A program made the translations under genes and the position numbers. DNA of 64,000 bases. Source: Siccirubricoccus deserti (GTDB taxonomy: Bacteria > Pseudomonadota > Alphaproteobacteria > Acetobacterales > Acetobacteraceae). The stretch is from assembly GCF_014283215.1 (NCBI RefSeq), contig NZ_JACOMF010000022.1, positions 16,274 through 80,273 on the forward strand, written 5' to 3'. Below, in pieces: positions 28,401-36,074 of this stretch. Numbering within the stretch: the stretch's first letter is position 1; every line of letters begins with the position of its first letter. Under the pieces are notes generated by a model. It was not told the origin of the DNA, searched no databases, and worked only from the letters and a program-made list of their open reading frames with translations.

Positions 28401-31400
28401 CAGCAGCGCCCCGCCGGGGGCGACAACCTGGCGCAGCGCCGCCGGCAGAAGCGCGCCACCGCGCAGCCGGGCGCCGGCGCAGAGGCCGATGACCAGGTCG
28501 GCGACGATTGGCGGCGGCTCCTGCCCCTGCGGATCCCAGACTGCGGCGCTGTATTCCAGCCCGGCCGCCTCGCGCGGGGCGGCGGGGGCTGGCTGGCCGG
28601 GCAGCGCCGCCGCGCAATAGAGAATGCGCCGGCCGGATGCGGCCAGGACGGCCGCTAGCCGTGCCGTCGCCGGCCCGGGCGCCGCGCCGACTTCGAGCAC
28701 CCGCAGCGGCCGGCTGCGCGGCCAGGATGCGGCGATGGACGCCGCTGCCTCGGCCAGCACCGTCGCCAGCCGGCCGAGTCCGGCGGCGGCGGCGGGCGGT
28801 GCGGTGGCTTGGCCGTTGTCCTCCGTCACCGGCCATTGGGTGAGCAGCTGCGGCAGCCGTTCCGCGGCCAGCGCCAGCCAGGCCAGATCCGGCGCCAGGC
28901 CGGGCTGTTCCAGCCAGACCTGCTGCCAGATTTCGACCGCCGGCGGCAGGTCCGGTGCCGGCACCGGACGCAAGCCAAGCGGCCCGCGGACCGCCAGCCC
29001 ATCCTCCGCCAGATCCTCCAGCAGGGCGCGGGCATAAGGGCCCGTGGCCGGGGCCAGCGACAGCGCCGCATGGGCTGCGGCGGCGCAGAAGCCTTCCAGC
29101 AGCAGCCCCGCCTCGCCGAGGTCGAGCGCCGCGGCGCGCTGCCGCGCCGCGGTCAGGGCGGCGCCGATGTCGATCCGCTCAGGTGCCTCCCACCCAGGCC
29201 CGGGCAGCGTTGGCACCAGGGCGAAGCGGAAGGCTGAATCGACCGCCCGATCCCGCCCGGGCAGGCGGATGCGGCCGAGCCGGCAGCTCTCGATGATGGC
29301 GACCGTGGCGCCGGCGGCATCCCGCAGCACCAGGTCGGCGGCGGCGCTGCGCTCACCGCGCGAGGTCAGGCGGATGGCGGCGGTGGCAATGGGCGCGGCG
29401 CCGCGGTGGAACACCAGCCGGTCGAAGCGGACCGGCACCAGCCCGGTCCCGGCCTCCGCCGGGGTTTCCGCCAGCAGGCCGATCAGCCCCTGGAAGGCGC
29501 CGTCGAGCCGGGCCGGATGCAGCAGGAAGCCGGCATCGGGCGGCGCCGCCTCCGGCCGCCGCAGCCACACCTGGGCAGCGCCGGTTGCGGTATCGACCAC
29601 CAGCTGCTCGACCGATTGGAAGGCCGGCCCGTAGCCAAGGCCGGCACTGGCGGCGAGGCCGACCAGCGCCCGGCCGTCCAGCCGGCGCCCGGCCACCGGA
29701 GCCTCCTCGGGGCGCTCCGGCAGCCGGGGCAGGGCCGCGGCGCGGGCCTCGGCATGCAGGGTCCAGGGGTCGTCCGCCAGCCGTCTGCGGCTGCTCAAGG
29801 TGAAGTGGCCCTCGGCATCGAGGGTGGCGCGCAACTCGCGGGCGCGGCCGGCGTCCAGCGGCAGGAGGTGGTGGAGGGCGACATCGCGCAACTCCAGCGC
29901 CATGCCGTCCGGAAGCCAGGCGGCGGCGGCGGCCAGAGCGATGTCGAGCATCGCCGCCGCCGGCAGCACTGCCTCCCCGGCCAAAAGATGGTCGCCCAGC
30001 CAGGGCTCCAGCGCGGTGTCCAGATGCATGGTCCAGAGCCCTGGCTCCCGGCCACGGCGGAAGCCGAGCAGCCGGTGCTCGGGCAACGGCGCCGCCAGCA
30101 GCGTGGCCTCGGTGGAGGGGGCGTACCAATGCGGCTGGCGGTCAAAGGGGGTGCGTGGCAAGCCGCGCCGTTCCGCCGCACCCTGGAAGGCGGGGCCCTG
30201 GCGCGGGTCGGCGCCCTGGACGAAGGCACGATCGGCGATGGCCGGGAAGGGGTCGCCCGGATTGGCCGCGGTCTCCTGCCGGCGGGAGAGGGTGCCGGCG
30301 ACGCCGGCGGTGGCATTGGCGGCGCGCAGCCCGTCGCGGATGTAGCTCTGCAGGATCGGGTTGGGGCCGATCTCGAGGAACAGCACCGGGCCGGCCTCGG
30401 CCGCCGCCGTTACCGCGGTCTGGAAGCGCACTGGCTGGCGCAGGTTGCGCCACCAATAGGCCGCGTCACAGTCAGCGGCCGACAGCGCCGCGCCGGTGAC
30501 CGTGGAGATGAAGGGCACCCGCGGCCCGATGGCCCCGACGCCGTCCAGCTCCTCCAGCAGCCCGTCGTGCAGCGGGTCCATGGCGGCGCTGTGGAAGGCG
30601 TAGTCCAGGCCGAGCGGGATGAAGCTCCAGCCCCGCGCGGCGGCGACCTCGGCCAGCGCGCGCAGGGCGTTGACCGGCCCGGCGACGGTGACCGCATCGG
30701 GCGCGTTGATGGCGGCGATCTCGAGCCCGGGGCTGAGTTCGGCGAGGACACCAAGCGCCGGCTCGGCGGCCAGACCGAGCGCCGCCATGGCGCCGTGTCC
30801 GCGGGTGCGCGCCTGGTGCCGGCTGCGGGCGTGGATGATTCGGGCGGCGGTCGGCAGGTCGAGCAGCCCGGCGGCGTGGGCCGCCGCTACCTCGCCGACC
30901 GAATGGCCGAGGCAGAGGGCGGGCTGGATGCCCTGCTCCGCCAACGCCGCGACGATGCCGCATTGCACGGCGAAGAGCAGCGGTTGGGCAACCTCGGTGG
31001 CGGCCAGCGCAGCTTCGCCGGTGCCGGCGCCGAGGCGTTCCGCGACCGACCAGCCGAGCAGCGGCGCCAGCGCCGCATCCGCCTCCTTGACCCCGGCGCG
31101 GAAGGCGGCGTTGGCGGCCAGGCTGGCGACCGCCATGCCGGGCCAGGTGGCGCCATTACCGCTGAACACGAAGGCGATCCCCGCGCCGCGCGGGGCGATG
31201 CCGGCGGTCGCCCGGGCGGGCGCCCCGGCGCGCCACAGCGCCAGCTGCTCGGCGATGGCGGCGGGATCCGTGTCGCGCAGTGCCAGCCGGTGCGGCTGCA
31301 ACTCCCGGTAGCGGGCGGCGCCACGCAGCAGCGCCGGGAGCCTGGCCGCGGGCGCGCCCAGCAGCAGGTCGTGCCATTGCCCGGCAAGCGTCTTCAGCCC

Positions 31401-32813
31401 GGCCGCGCTGCGGGCCGAGATCAGCAGCGGCGGCAGTGGGGCCGGTATCTGGTCGTGCACCGGTTCCCGCCGCCGGGCCGTAGGGGCGGCCGTCAGCAGG
31501 ACACAGGCGTTGGTGCCGCCGAAGCCGAAGCTGTTGACCCCGACGACGGCGCGGCCGCGCCGGGGCACCGGCTCCAGCCGGGTCGGCACGCGCAGGCCGA
31601 GCCCGGCGAAATCGATCTCCGGATTCGGCACCTCATGGTGCAGCGAGGGCGGGATGCGCCCGTGCTCCAGCACCAGCAGCGCCTTCAGCAGCCCTGCGAT
31701 GCCGGAGGCCGGCTCGGTATGGCCGATATTGGTCTTCACCGAGCCGATCGGCAGCGGGACGGCCTCGGCGCCATCGGCCCGCCGGCGGCGCCGGCCGATG
31801 GCGGCGCCGATCGCCGCCGCCTCCAGCGGGTCGCCGATCGGCGTGCCGGTGCCATGCGCCTCGAAATAGCCGATCCGGTCGGGGGCGACGCCGGCCTCCG
31901 TCATCACCTGCTCAATCAGCGCCGCCTGCGCCGCCTGGCTGGGCAGCGAGAGGCCGAGGGTGCGGCCGGCGGCGTTGACGCCGGTGCCGAGGATGACGGC
32001 GCGGATCTGGTCACCATCGGCCAGCGCATCGTCCAGCCGCTTCAGCACGACGAGGCCGGCGCCTTCCGCCCGGACATAGCCATCCGCGCGGGCGCCGAAG
32101 GCGTGACAGCGGCCGAGCGGGGAGAGCATGCCGGCGCGGGCGAAGCCGATGAAGGGGAAGGGCGAGAGCAGCAGGTTGGCGCCGCCGACCAGCGCCGCCG
32201 GCAGCCGTCCGGCGCGCAGCGCCTCGCAGGCCCAGTGCAGCGCGACCAGCGAAGAGGAGCAGGCGGTGTCGATGGTCTGCGCCGGCCCCCGCAGGTCGAA
32301 GACGTTGCCGATGCGGTTGGCCAGGATGGACAGCGCGCTGCCGGTCATGAAATAGCGGTCGCCGGCGGCGGCATCGGCTTGGCGCAGGTCGCCGTAGTCG
32401 GTCAGCGAGGCGCCGATGAACACGCCGATGCCGCTGCCGGCGAGGCGCGAGGGCAGCCAGCCGGCATCCTCCAGCGCCTCATGCGCCACTTCCAGCAGCA
32501 GCCGCTGCTGCGGGTCCATCTCCGCCGCTTCGCGGGGGGAGATGCCGAAGGCGGCGGGGTCGAAGCCGCGGATGTCGTCCAGCACGCCGGCGGCGAAGGT
32601 GTAGGACTTGCCCGGCTCGCCGCGCCGCGGATGGGCGAAGAAGTCGCGGCTGAAGCGCTCCGCCGGCACTGTGGTGACGGCGTCGCGGCCGGCCGCCAGC
32701 AGCCGCCAGAAGGCGCCGAGGTCCGGCGCGCCGGGGAGCCGGCAGGCCGCGCCGAGAATGGCGATGGGGCTCTCGGCCCGGCGCCGGGGTCGCGGCTCGG
32801 GGCGTGACGTCAT
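25464..32813 (-). CDS. rkpA: RkpA-like highly reducing type I polyketide/fatty-acid synthase
   Basis: A single-module megasynthase of 2449 residues. The domains are KS (Cys at about 184 in DTACSSS, EAHGTGT, KTNIGHTE), AT (Ser in GHSVGE, about 636; YAFHS suggests malonyl-type), DH (His in LGDHLLAGEAVLP, about 939, and Asp in LDGAFQ), a degenerate methyltransferase-like part (LEVGAAPGP, about 1374), ER (GGAGAVG, about 1878), KR (GGTQGFG, about 2079, with the SS...Y site) and ACP (GLDSL, about 2380). It lacks a thioesterase, so release must come from the next gene. The ATG at 32813 overlaps the glycosyltransferase stop. The domain set and partners match RkpA, which makes the capsule lipid. Confidence 0.92.
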   Translation of the reverse strand: MTSRPEPRPRRRAESPIAILGAACRLPGAPDLGAFWRLLAAGRDAVTTVPAERFSRDFFAHPRRGEPGKSYTFAAGVLDDIRGFDPAAFGISPREAAEMDPQQRLLLEVAHEALEDAGWLPSRLAGSGIGVFIGASLTDYGDLRQADAAAGDRYFMTGSALSILANRIGNVFDLRGPAQTIDTACSSSLVALHWACEALRAGRLPAALVGGANLLLSPFPFIGFARAGMLSPLGRCHAFGARADGYVRAEGAGLVVLKRLDDALADGDQIRAVILGTGVNAAGRTLGLSLPSQAAQAALIEQVMTEAGVAPDRIGYFEAHGTGTPIGDPLEAAAIGAAIGRRRRRADGAEAVPLPIGSVKTNIGHTEPASGIAGLLKALLVLEHGRIPPSLHHEVPNPEIDFAGLGLRVPTRLEPVPRRGRAVVGVNSFGFGGTNACVLLTAAPTARRREPVHDQIPAPLPPLLISARSAAGLKTLAGQWHDLLLGAPAARLPALLRGAARYRELQPHRLALRDTDPAAIAEQLALWRAGAPARATAGIAPRGAGIAFVFSGNGATWPGMAVASLAANAAFRAGVKEADAALAPLLGWSVAERLGAGTGEAALAATEVAQPLLFAVQCGIVAALAEQGIQPALCLGHSVGEVAAAHAAGLLDLPTAARIIHARSRHQARTRGHGAMAALGLAAEPALGVLAELSPGLEIAAINAPDAVTVAGPVNALRALAEVAAARGWSFIPLGLDYAFHSAAMDPLHDGLLEELDGVGAIGPRVPFISTVTGAALSAADCDAAYWWRNLRQPVRFQTAVTAAAEAGPVLFLEIGPNPILQSYIRDGLRAANATAGVAGTLSRRQETAANPGDPFPAIADRAFVQGADPRQGPAFQGAAERRGLPRTPFDRQPHWYAPSTEATLLAAPLPEHRLLGFRRGREPGLWTMHLDTALEPWLGDHLLAGEAVLPAAAMLDIALAAAAAWLPDGMALELRDVALHHLLPLDAGRARELRATLDAEGHFTLSSRRRLADDPWTLHAEARAAALPRLPERPEEAPVAGRRLDGRALVGLAASAGLGYGPAFQSVEQLVVDTATGAAQVWLRRPEAAPPDAGFLLHPARLDGAFQGLIGLLAETPAEAGTGLVPVRFDRLVFHRGAAPIATAAIRLTSRGERSAAADLVLRDAAGATVAIIESCRLGRIRLPGRDRAVDSAFRFALVPTLPGPGWEAPERIDIGAALTAARQRAAALDLGEAGLLLEGFCAAAAHAALSLAPATGPYARALLEDLAEDGLAVRGPLGLRPVPAPDLPPAVEIWQQVWLEQPGLAPDLAWLALAAERLPQLLTQWPVTEDNGQATAPPAAAAGLGRLATVLAEAAASIAASWPRSRPLRVLEVGAAPGPATARLAAVLAASGRRILYCAAALPGQPAPAAPREAAGLEYSAAVWDPQGQEPPPIVADLVIGLCAGARLRGGALLPAALRQVVAPGGALLLVEPLPGRLWNFCCGQNPSWWVTPGGASPLPGAEAWDAALAEEGWEAAAIERLDAAPWPAVLIGARGPTGAEVLAAPKLRRVALFADAGAAGLKRAVTAALQARGASVTAVELADAAAVPPKSLQGTLVVALATGGDAPAELAGTLAGLACLAAAAEGSAAGFAIVTRGGQQPEPGGGHEPQAAASFALGRVLANEHPGLRPRRIDLCPALAPEAAARRLATELLNDGDSEPEVTLTSAGRLVPRLRAGLPPAPPQGGPLGLQVPVPGQLGSLHWAPLTLPAPGPGEVLLRVEAAGLNFRDVMWALGLLPEEALLPGFTGPGLGMECAGVVEAVGEAVALRPGDRVFGIAPAALATHALTRAEALAPLPAGIEAAAAATVPVAFLTAVHSLEELARIEPGERVLIHGGAGAVGLAALQVALAHGARVAATAGTPAKRAFLRAAGAELVLDSRDPGFADALRAHWPDGVDVVLNSLAGEAMERSLGLLRPFGRFIELGKRDFAEGRRVPLRPLRRNATWFAVDVDELPRARPEHAARLLAGIANRLSTGSFRPLPAIEHAATEVEAAFRTLQASSHIGKLVIRAPAVSAPLWRGAPIQQAARGTVVVIGGTQGFGAAAARWLAAQGVHHLALLSRRGPAAPGADALLRDLAARGAAATLHACDATDPDALCRTLQSLRASMPPIRGVVHAAAVLADGAAAVLDPARAAPVLAAKLSIAENLDRATAEDPLALFLLFSSATVAIGNPGQAAYVAANAALEALARRRRAAGRPAMAIGWGPIADAGMLAGDAATLEILRRRLGTTPMTAEAALSALPALLATDATSIGLARISWAEAGQALALLAEPAFEAVRAAAPPSADAADLRARLRTASEAEALTLLRETLVTELCRILRLPPPAVTADAPLAGLGLDSLGGMELRTALEQRLGLPVPLGAVTDTLSVDGLARRIAETVRDTRPEADVAAMIAAHEPPPADGLEVAA

Positions 32814-34225
32814 GCCGGGGCGGCGGCCGGCTGGCGCGGGCGGGCGGAGCGGGGCGCCGGGGCGACACCGGGCTGCCCCAGCGGCGCGCCGGCAACCCGG
32901 TCGAGCAGGCGGTCCACCGCGGCGAAATGCGCCTCCCACCCCGGCGGCTGCCAGGATTCGAGCCGGCGGAGCTGGGCCGCCCGCGCGGCGCTGCCCGGCG
33001 TGGCGTAGTCGAGGATGGCCCGGCCCCAGGCGGCGCCATCGGCCGGATCGAGGTAGTCGGGCACCGCCCCGCCAACCTCGCGCAGCGCCGGCAGATCGGC
33101 GGCAATGGCCGGCACGCCGAGCGCCAACGCCTCGGCCAGCGGCAGGCCGTAGCCTTCAGCGAAACTCGGGAACAGCAGCGCACGGGCGCCGGCGAGCAGG
33201 CGGCGTGCCGGGGCATCCGGCAGGGCGCCAAGCTCCTGCACCGTCCCGCGCAGGCTGGTGCAGCGGTCCAGCATGCGGAGAATGTGCTCATTCTCCCAAC
33301 CACGCCGGCCGATCAGCAGCAGGCGCGGTGCGCGCGGTCCGAGTCGCGCCACCAGGCCGCGCCAGAGCTGCAGCAGCAGCAGGTGGTTCTTGCGCGGCTC
33401 GATGGTGCCGAGGCAGACGAAATAGGGCTCGGTCGGCAGCCCGCCTAACGGCGGCGCCATCCGCTCGATGCCGAGCGGGGCCACCTGCAGCGGCGGCATG
33501 CCGCGCCGCGCACGGCCGAAACACGGTTGCAGCTGCTGCGCCGTCGCCGCCGAATTGACGATGATGCCATCCGCCAGCGCGACGATCGTCGCCACCCGCG
33601 CCATGTGCCGGCGGACCTGCAGCGGGCGGGTGTATTCAGGGTGGGTCAGCGGAATCAGGTCGTGGACGAAGGGCACGAGGCGGGCGCCGGCCTGACGCAG
33701 CGCCGCCAGCCGCGGCGTGGAATCCAGCGCGTGATGGGAGGCGATGAGGAAGATCGGGCGGTGCCGGTGGCCGAGCCGGTCGGCCAGTTGGCGCCGGCCG
33801 CCGCCTGTCGCCAGCCGCGCCTGCATCGCGACCGCCAGGCCGCGGGCCCGGCGCAGGGCGGGCGCCGCCGTAGGGCCGGCGGAGGTTCCGCCAAGGGTCC
33901 AGGCCTCGGACAGGGTGGCAGCCAACTCCCCGAGCGCGGCGCGGTCGACGGCGGCGAACCAGCCCCAGAGGCTTTGGGCAGCGAAGCCGCACTCGGCTTC
34001 GGGCTGCGCCGACCAGTGCCGGACATAGGCCATCTCGACCCGGTCGATGCCGGATGGCGTGGCACGGCTGACGCTGAACAGCAGGCGCGAAACGTCGAGG
34101 ATGACGCGCAATGTCGATGTGCCTGCTGCCTCGATACGCGTTGCCATACGCGCCGGGGACGGCGGTGGGGAGAAGCCGGTGGAAACCCCGGCCGAATCCC
34201 GTCCGACGAATGACCACGACGCCAT
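32810..34225 (-). CDS. GT4-family glycosyltransferase
   Basis: A 471-residue retaining glycosyltransferase. The GT-B C-half shows PYFVCLGTIEPRKNH, LLLIGRRGWEN and the EGYGLPLAEAL motif that binds the nucleotide sugar (E-x7-E). An N-terminal stretch of about 40 residues precedes the Rossmann start RVILDVSRLLFS; the ATG at 34225 is chosen for its GAGGG site, and ATG 34147 is the alternative. It is the first gene of the capsule-lipid operon, ATGA-coupled to the synthase. It resembles mannosyltransferase-type WbaZ-like enzymes, but the sugar is unknown. Confidence 0.87.
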   Translation of the reverse strand: MASWSFVGRDSAGVSTGFSPPPSPARMATRIEAAGTSTLRVILDVSRLLFSVSRATPSGIDRVEMAYVRHWSAQPEAECGFAAQSLWGWFAAVDRAALGELAATLSEAWTLGGTSAGPTAAPALRRARGLAVAMQARLATGGGRRQLADRLGHRHRPIFLIASHHALDSTPRLAALRQAGARLVPFVHDLIPLTHPEYTRPLQVRRHMARVATIVALADGIIVNSAATAQQLQPCFGRARRGMPPLQVAPLGIERMAPPLGGLPTEPYFVCLGTIEPRKNHLLLLQLWRGLVARLGPRAPRLLLIGRRGWENEHILRMLDRCTSLRGTVQELGALPDAPARRLLAGARALLFPSFAEGYGLPLAEALALGVPAIAADLPALREVGGAVPDYLDPADGAAWGRAILDYATPGSAARAAQLRRLESWQPPGWEAHFAAVDRLLDRVAGAPLGQPGVAPAPRSARPRQPAAAPA

Positions 34226-34375
34226 TAGTCACCCTCTCCCTAGCGGGTGTCTCACGGCAAGGTCAACCATCGCGCGAAGCTGCCCGGAGATGGCCAGGAC
34301 GGGTTGCATTGACAGCGGCGAGGCCGGCGGCATGCTGTCGCAAGTGGGATAATGGCGTCGGGGTAGGGGTTCGAC

Positions 34376-34813
34376 TTGGCGGCAAGGATCTGGAAGCAAC
34401 AGGTATCGCTGGAAGAATTCACGGCCAAACACGCGCAGACCCTGCCTGGGCTGCTGGGTATACAGCTGAGTGAGATCGGTCCGGATTTCGCGCGGGCGAC
34501 AATGCCCGTTGATTCCCGCCACATCCAGCCTTTCGGGCTTCTGCATGGTGGGTGCAGCGTGGTGCTCGCCGAAACCTTGGGGTCGTATTGCAGCCTCATG
34601 TGCGTCGAGCCAGGCAAGGCTTGCGTGGGGATTGAGATAAATGCCAGCCATCTTGCTGCGGTGCAGGTCGGTGACCTGGTCGAGGCGGTGTGCAGGCCTA
34701 TAAGGATCGGTCGGACACTTCATGTCTGGCAGATCGAGCTTTGCCGGTCCGACGGGGTACTGAGTTGTGTGGCGCGGCTGACGACAACCATTCAGGACCG
34801 GCGCGATGGCTGA
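34376..34813 (+). CDS. PaaI/YdiI-type hotdog thioesterase
   Basis: A 145-residue hotdog-fold acyl-CoA thioesterase. The signature HIQPFGLLHGGCSVVLAETLGS carries the catalytic acid of the YdiI/EntH/PaaI group. It begins with TTG at 34376, preceded by GGGGTAGGGG. It is divergent from the capsule operon, so it may share its control region. Likely substrates are aromatic or naphthoyl-CoA esters, but this is not shown. Confidence 0.85.
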   Translation: MAARIWKQQVSLEEFTAKHAQTLPGLLGIQLSEIGPDFARATMPVDSRHIQPFGLLHGGCSVVLAETLGSYCSLMCVEPGKACVGIEINASHLAAVQVGDLVEAVCRPIRIGRTLHVWQIELCRSDGVLSCVARLTTTIQDRRDG

Positions 34814-35312
34814 GCAGCATGATCCGCGCAAGACCTTGGGGGCCACGGTCCAGGGACTCCTTCCTGGCGCGCGCCACGGAGCGCGGAGCCGTGCCGACCT
34901 TCTAGCAGATGGACGTTAACGCTTCCTTGTCAGCCACCTGGTCTGGTGGGGGGCGGCGCCCGTCGTCAGAGCGAGATGCGTAGGCGGCGCATCGGCCAGC
35001 CGATTCCAATGTGGTTTCGACATGATCCTGGGCAATCGGAAAAGTCCATGACAATCGGCTGGATTATGGCATCATCACGAAAAAGTGAATATGTTTCTAT
35101 CAGCCCCAGGAGAAGTGATACCTAATGATCCGTGAGGGCCGGTCCACGGCATTATACTGGAAGGCGGGAACAAGAGGCGCGTGGCCAAGTCCCGGTCCGG
35201 CTCATGGCCGGCTACTGATTTTTGAATCGCAGTGCCGGCAGTCCGGTTTCGCCTTGCGCCGGCACGGCCCGGCGACGAGCCGGCACCGGGCGGCGCAGGG
35301 AAGGACGACGGC
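34814..35312. other. Intergenic stretch, AT-richer, promoter of the response regulator
   Basis: No gene was recognised. The middle (about 35030-35130) is distinctly AT-rich for this genome and is probably regulatory. Confidence 0.45.
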
Positions 35313-35672
35313 ATGACGCGGCTGACGGGCAGACGGATTCTTGTGGTTGAGGACGAGGCGCTGGTCGCCATGCTTGTGGAAGATGCCCTGCTCGATGCCG
35401 GGGCCAAGGTCATCGGTCCGGCTGCGACCGTGGCGGAAGCCCTGGGGCTGATCGACCAGGACTTGCCGGATGTCGCGGTGCTCGACCTCAATCTGGCTGG
35501 CGAGACTTCGACTCCGGTCGCAGATGCGCTGCTGGCGCGCGGTGTGCCCTTCGTCGTCGCTACCGGCTATGGCGCGGAGGGATTGCCGCCAGGCCATGCC
35601 GGCGTGCCGGTGCTGGCCAAGCCCTATGACCCGGACGATCTGACCTTGGCGATATCGCGCCTCTGTCGCTAG
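35313..35672 (+). CDS. Single-domain response regulator (CheY-like)
   Basis: A 119-residue receiver domain with acidic pocket VVEDEAL, phospho-acceptor Asp in AVLDLNL, Thr in VATGYG and Lys in LAKPYDPDDL. The ATG at 35313 has AGGGAAGGA upstream. It is a paralogue of the regulator at 7541-7948, nearly identical in EDEALVAML and LLDAGA. It has no output domain and no neighbouring kinase, and probably takes part in general-stress or multistep phosphorelay signalling. Confidence 0.87.
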   Translation: MTRLTGRRILVVEDEALVAMLVEDALLDAGAKVIGPAATVAEALGLIDQDLPDVAVLDLNLAGETSTPVADALLARGVPFVVATGYGAEGLPPGHAGVPVLAKPYDPDDLTLAISRLCR

Positions 35673-35742
35673 AGCGGCTTCACGCTGACCGGAAGCAGCC
35701 AGGGGAAATGTTCCGTAATAAAAATATTCTGGAGCTTGACTC

Positions 35743-35769
35743 TCAGGCTGACCGGTTCGGTCAGCCTGA
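35743..35769. repeat. Perfect 12-bp palindrome, 3-base loop (family A)
   Basis: tcaggctgaccg and its exact inverse flank gtt. A near copy lies at 43686-43713. It forms a very stable hairpin between the response regulator and tkt. Confidence 0.75.
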
Positions 35770-35954
35770 AATTGCTTTGGGGTCTGATTGCTTCCCGCTG
35801 AAGCGATCAGACTTCAGTCGTGTTGATTGGCCGCGTGATTTGCGCTTTCGGTTGTTCCAACCTCAAGCAATCACGCTCCAGCGCGGATGGCGATGGGGGC
35901 GTAAGCATCTCGGAGCATGGGTTTGCTCTGCGAACGGCAGGCTGCGACGGATGG

Positions 35955-35980
35955 GCGTTCAGACCTGAACGCAATCCGCT
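35955..35980. repeat. 26-bp dispersed repeat with internal palindrome (family B), copy 1
   Basis: It contains gcgttcag-ac-ctgaacgc followed by aatccgct. A copy in the opposite orientation with two differences is at 60620-60645. It lies about 100 bases before the tkt start. Confidence 0.6.
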
Positions 35981-36074
35981 CAGGCGCATGATGGCCACGG
36001 CTGCGGGGGCTTCCGCCGGGTTGCCGCCTGTGGCCCCCAGCCTTATAGGGCGGGGCCATCAGGAGGACCCGCTT

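Larger units (their letters stand above)
35673..36074. other. tkt upstream region with two palindromes
   Basis: It holds the hairpin at 35743-35769 and the palindromic repeat at 35955-35980. The tkt frame is open from 35820, but the translated part before 36075 lacks family resemblance. Confidence 0.5.

Noticed and set aside
29406..32807. 1133-codon plus-strand open frame opposite the synthase
   Set aside because: Shadow frame of a high-GC PKS gene; the minus strand has KS, AT and DH motifs throughout.
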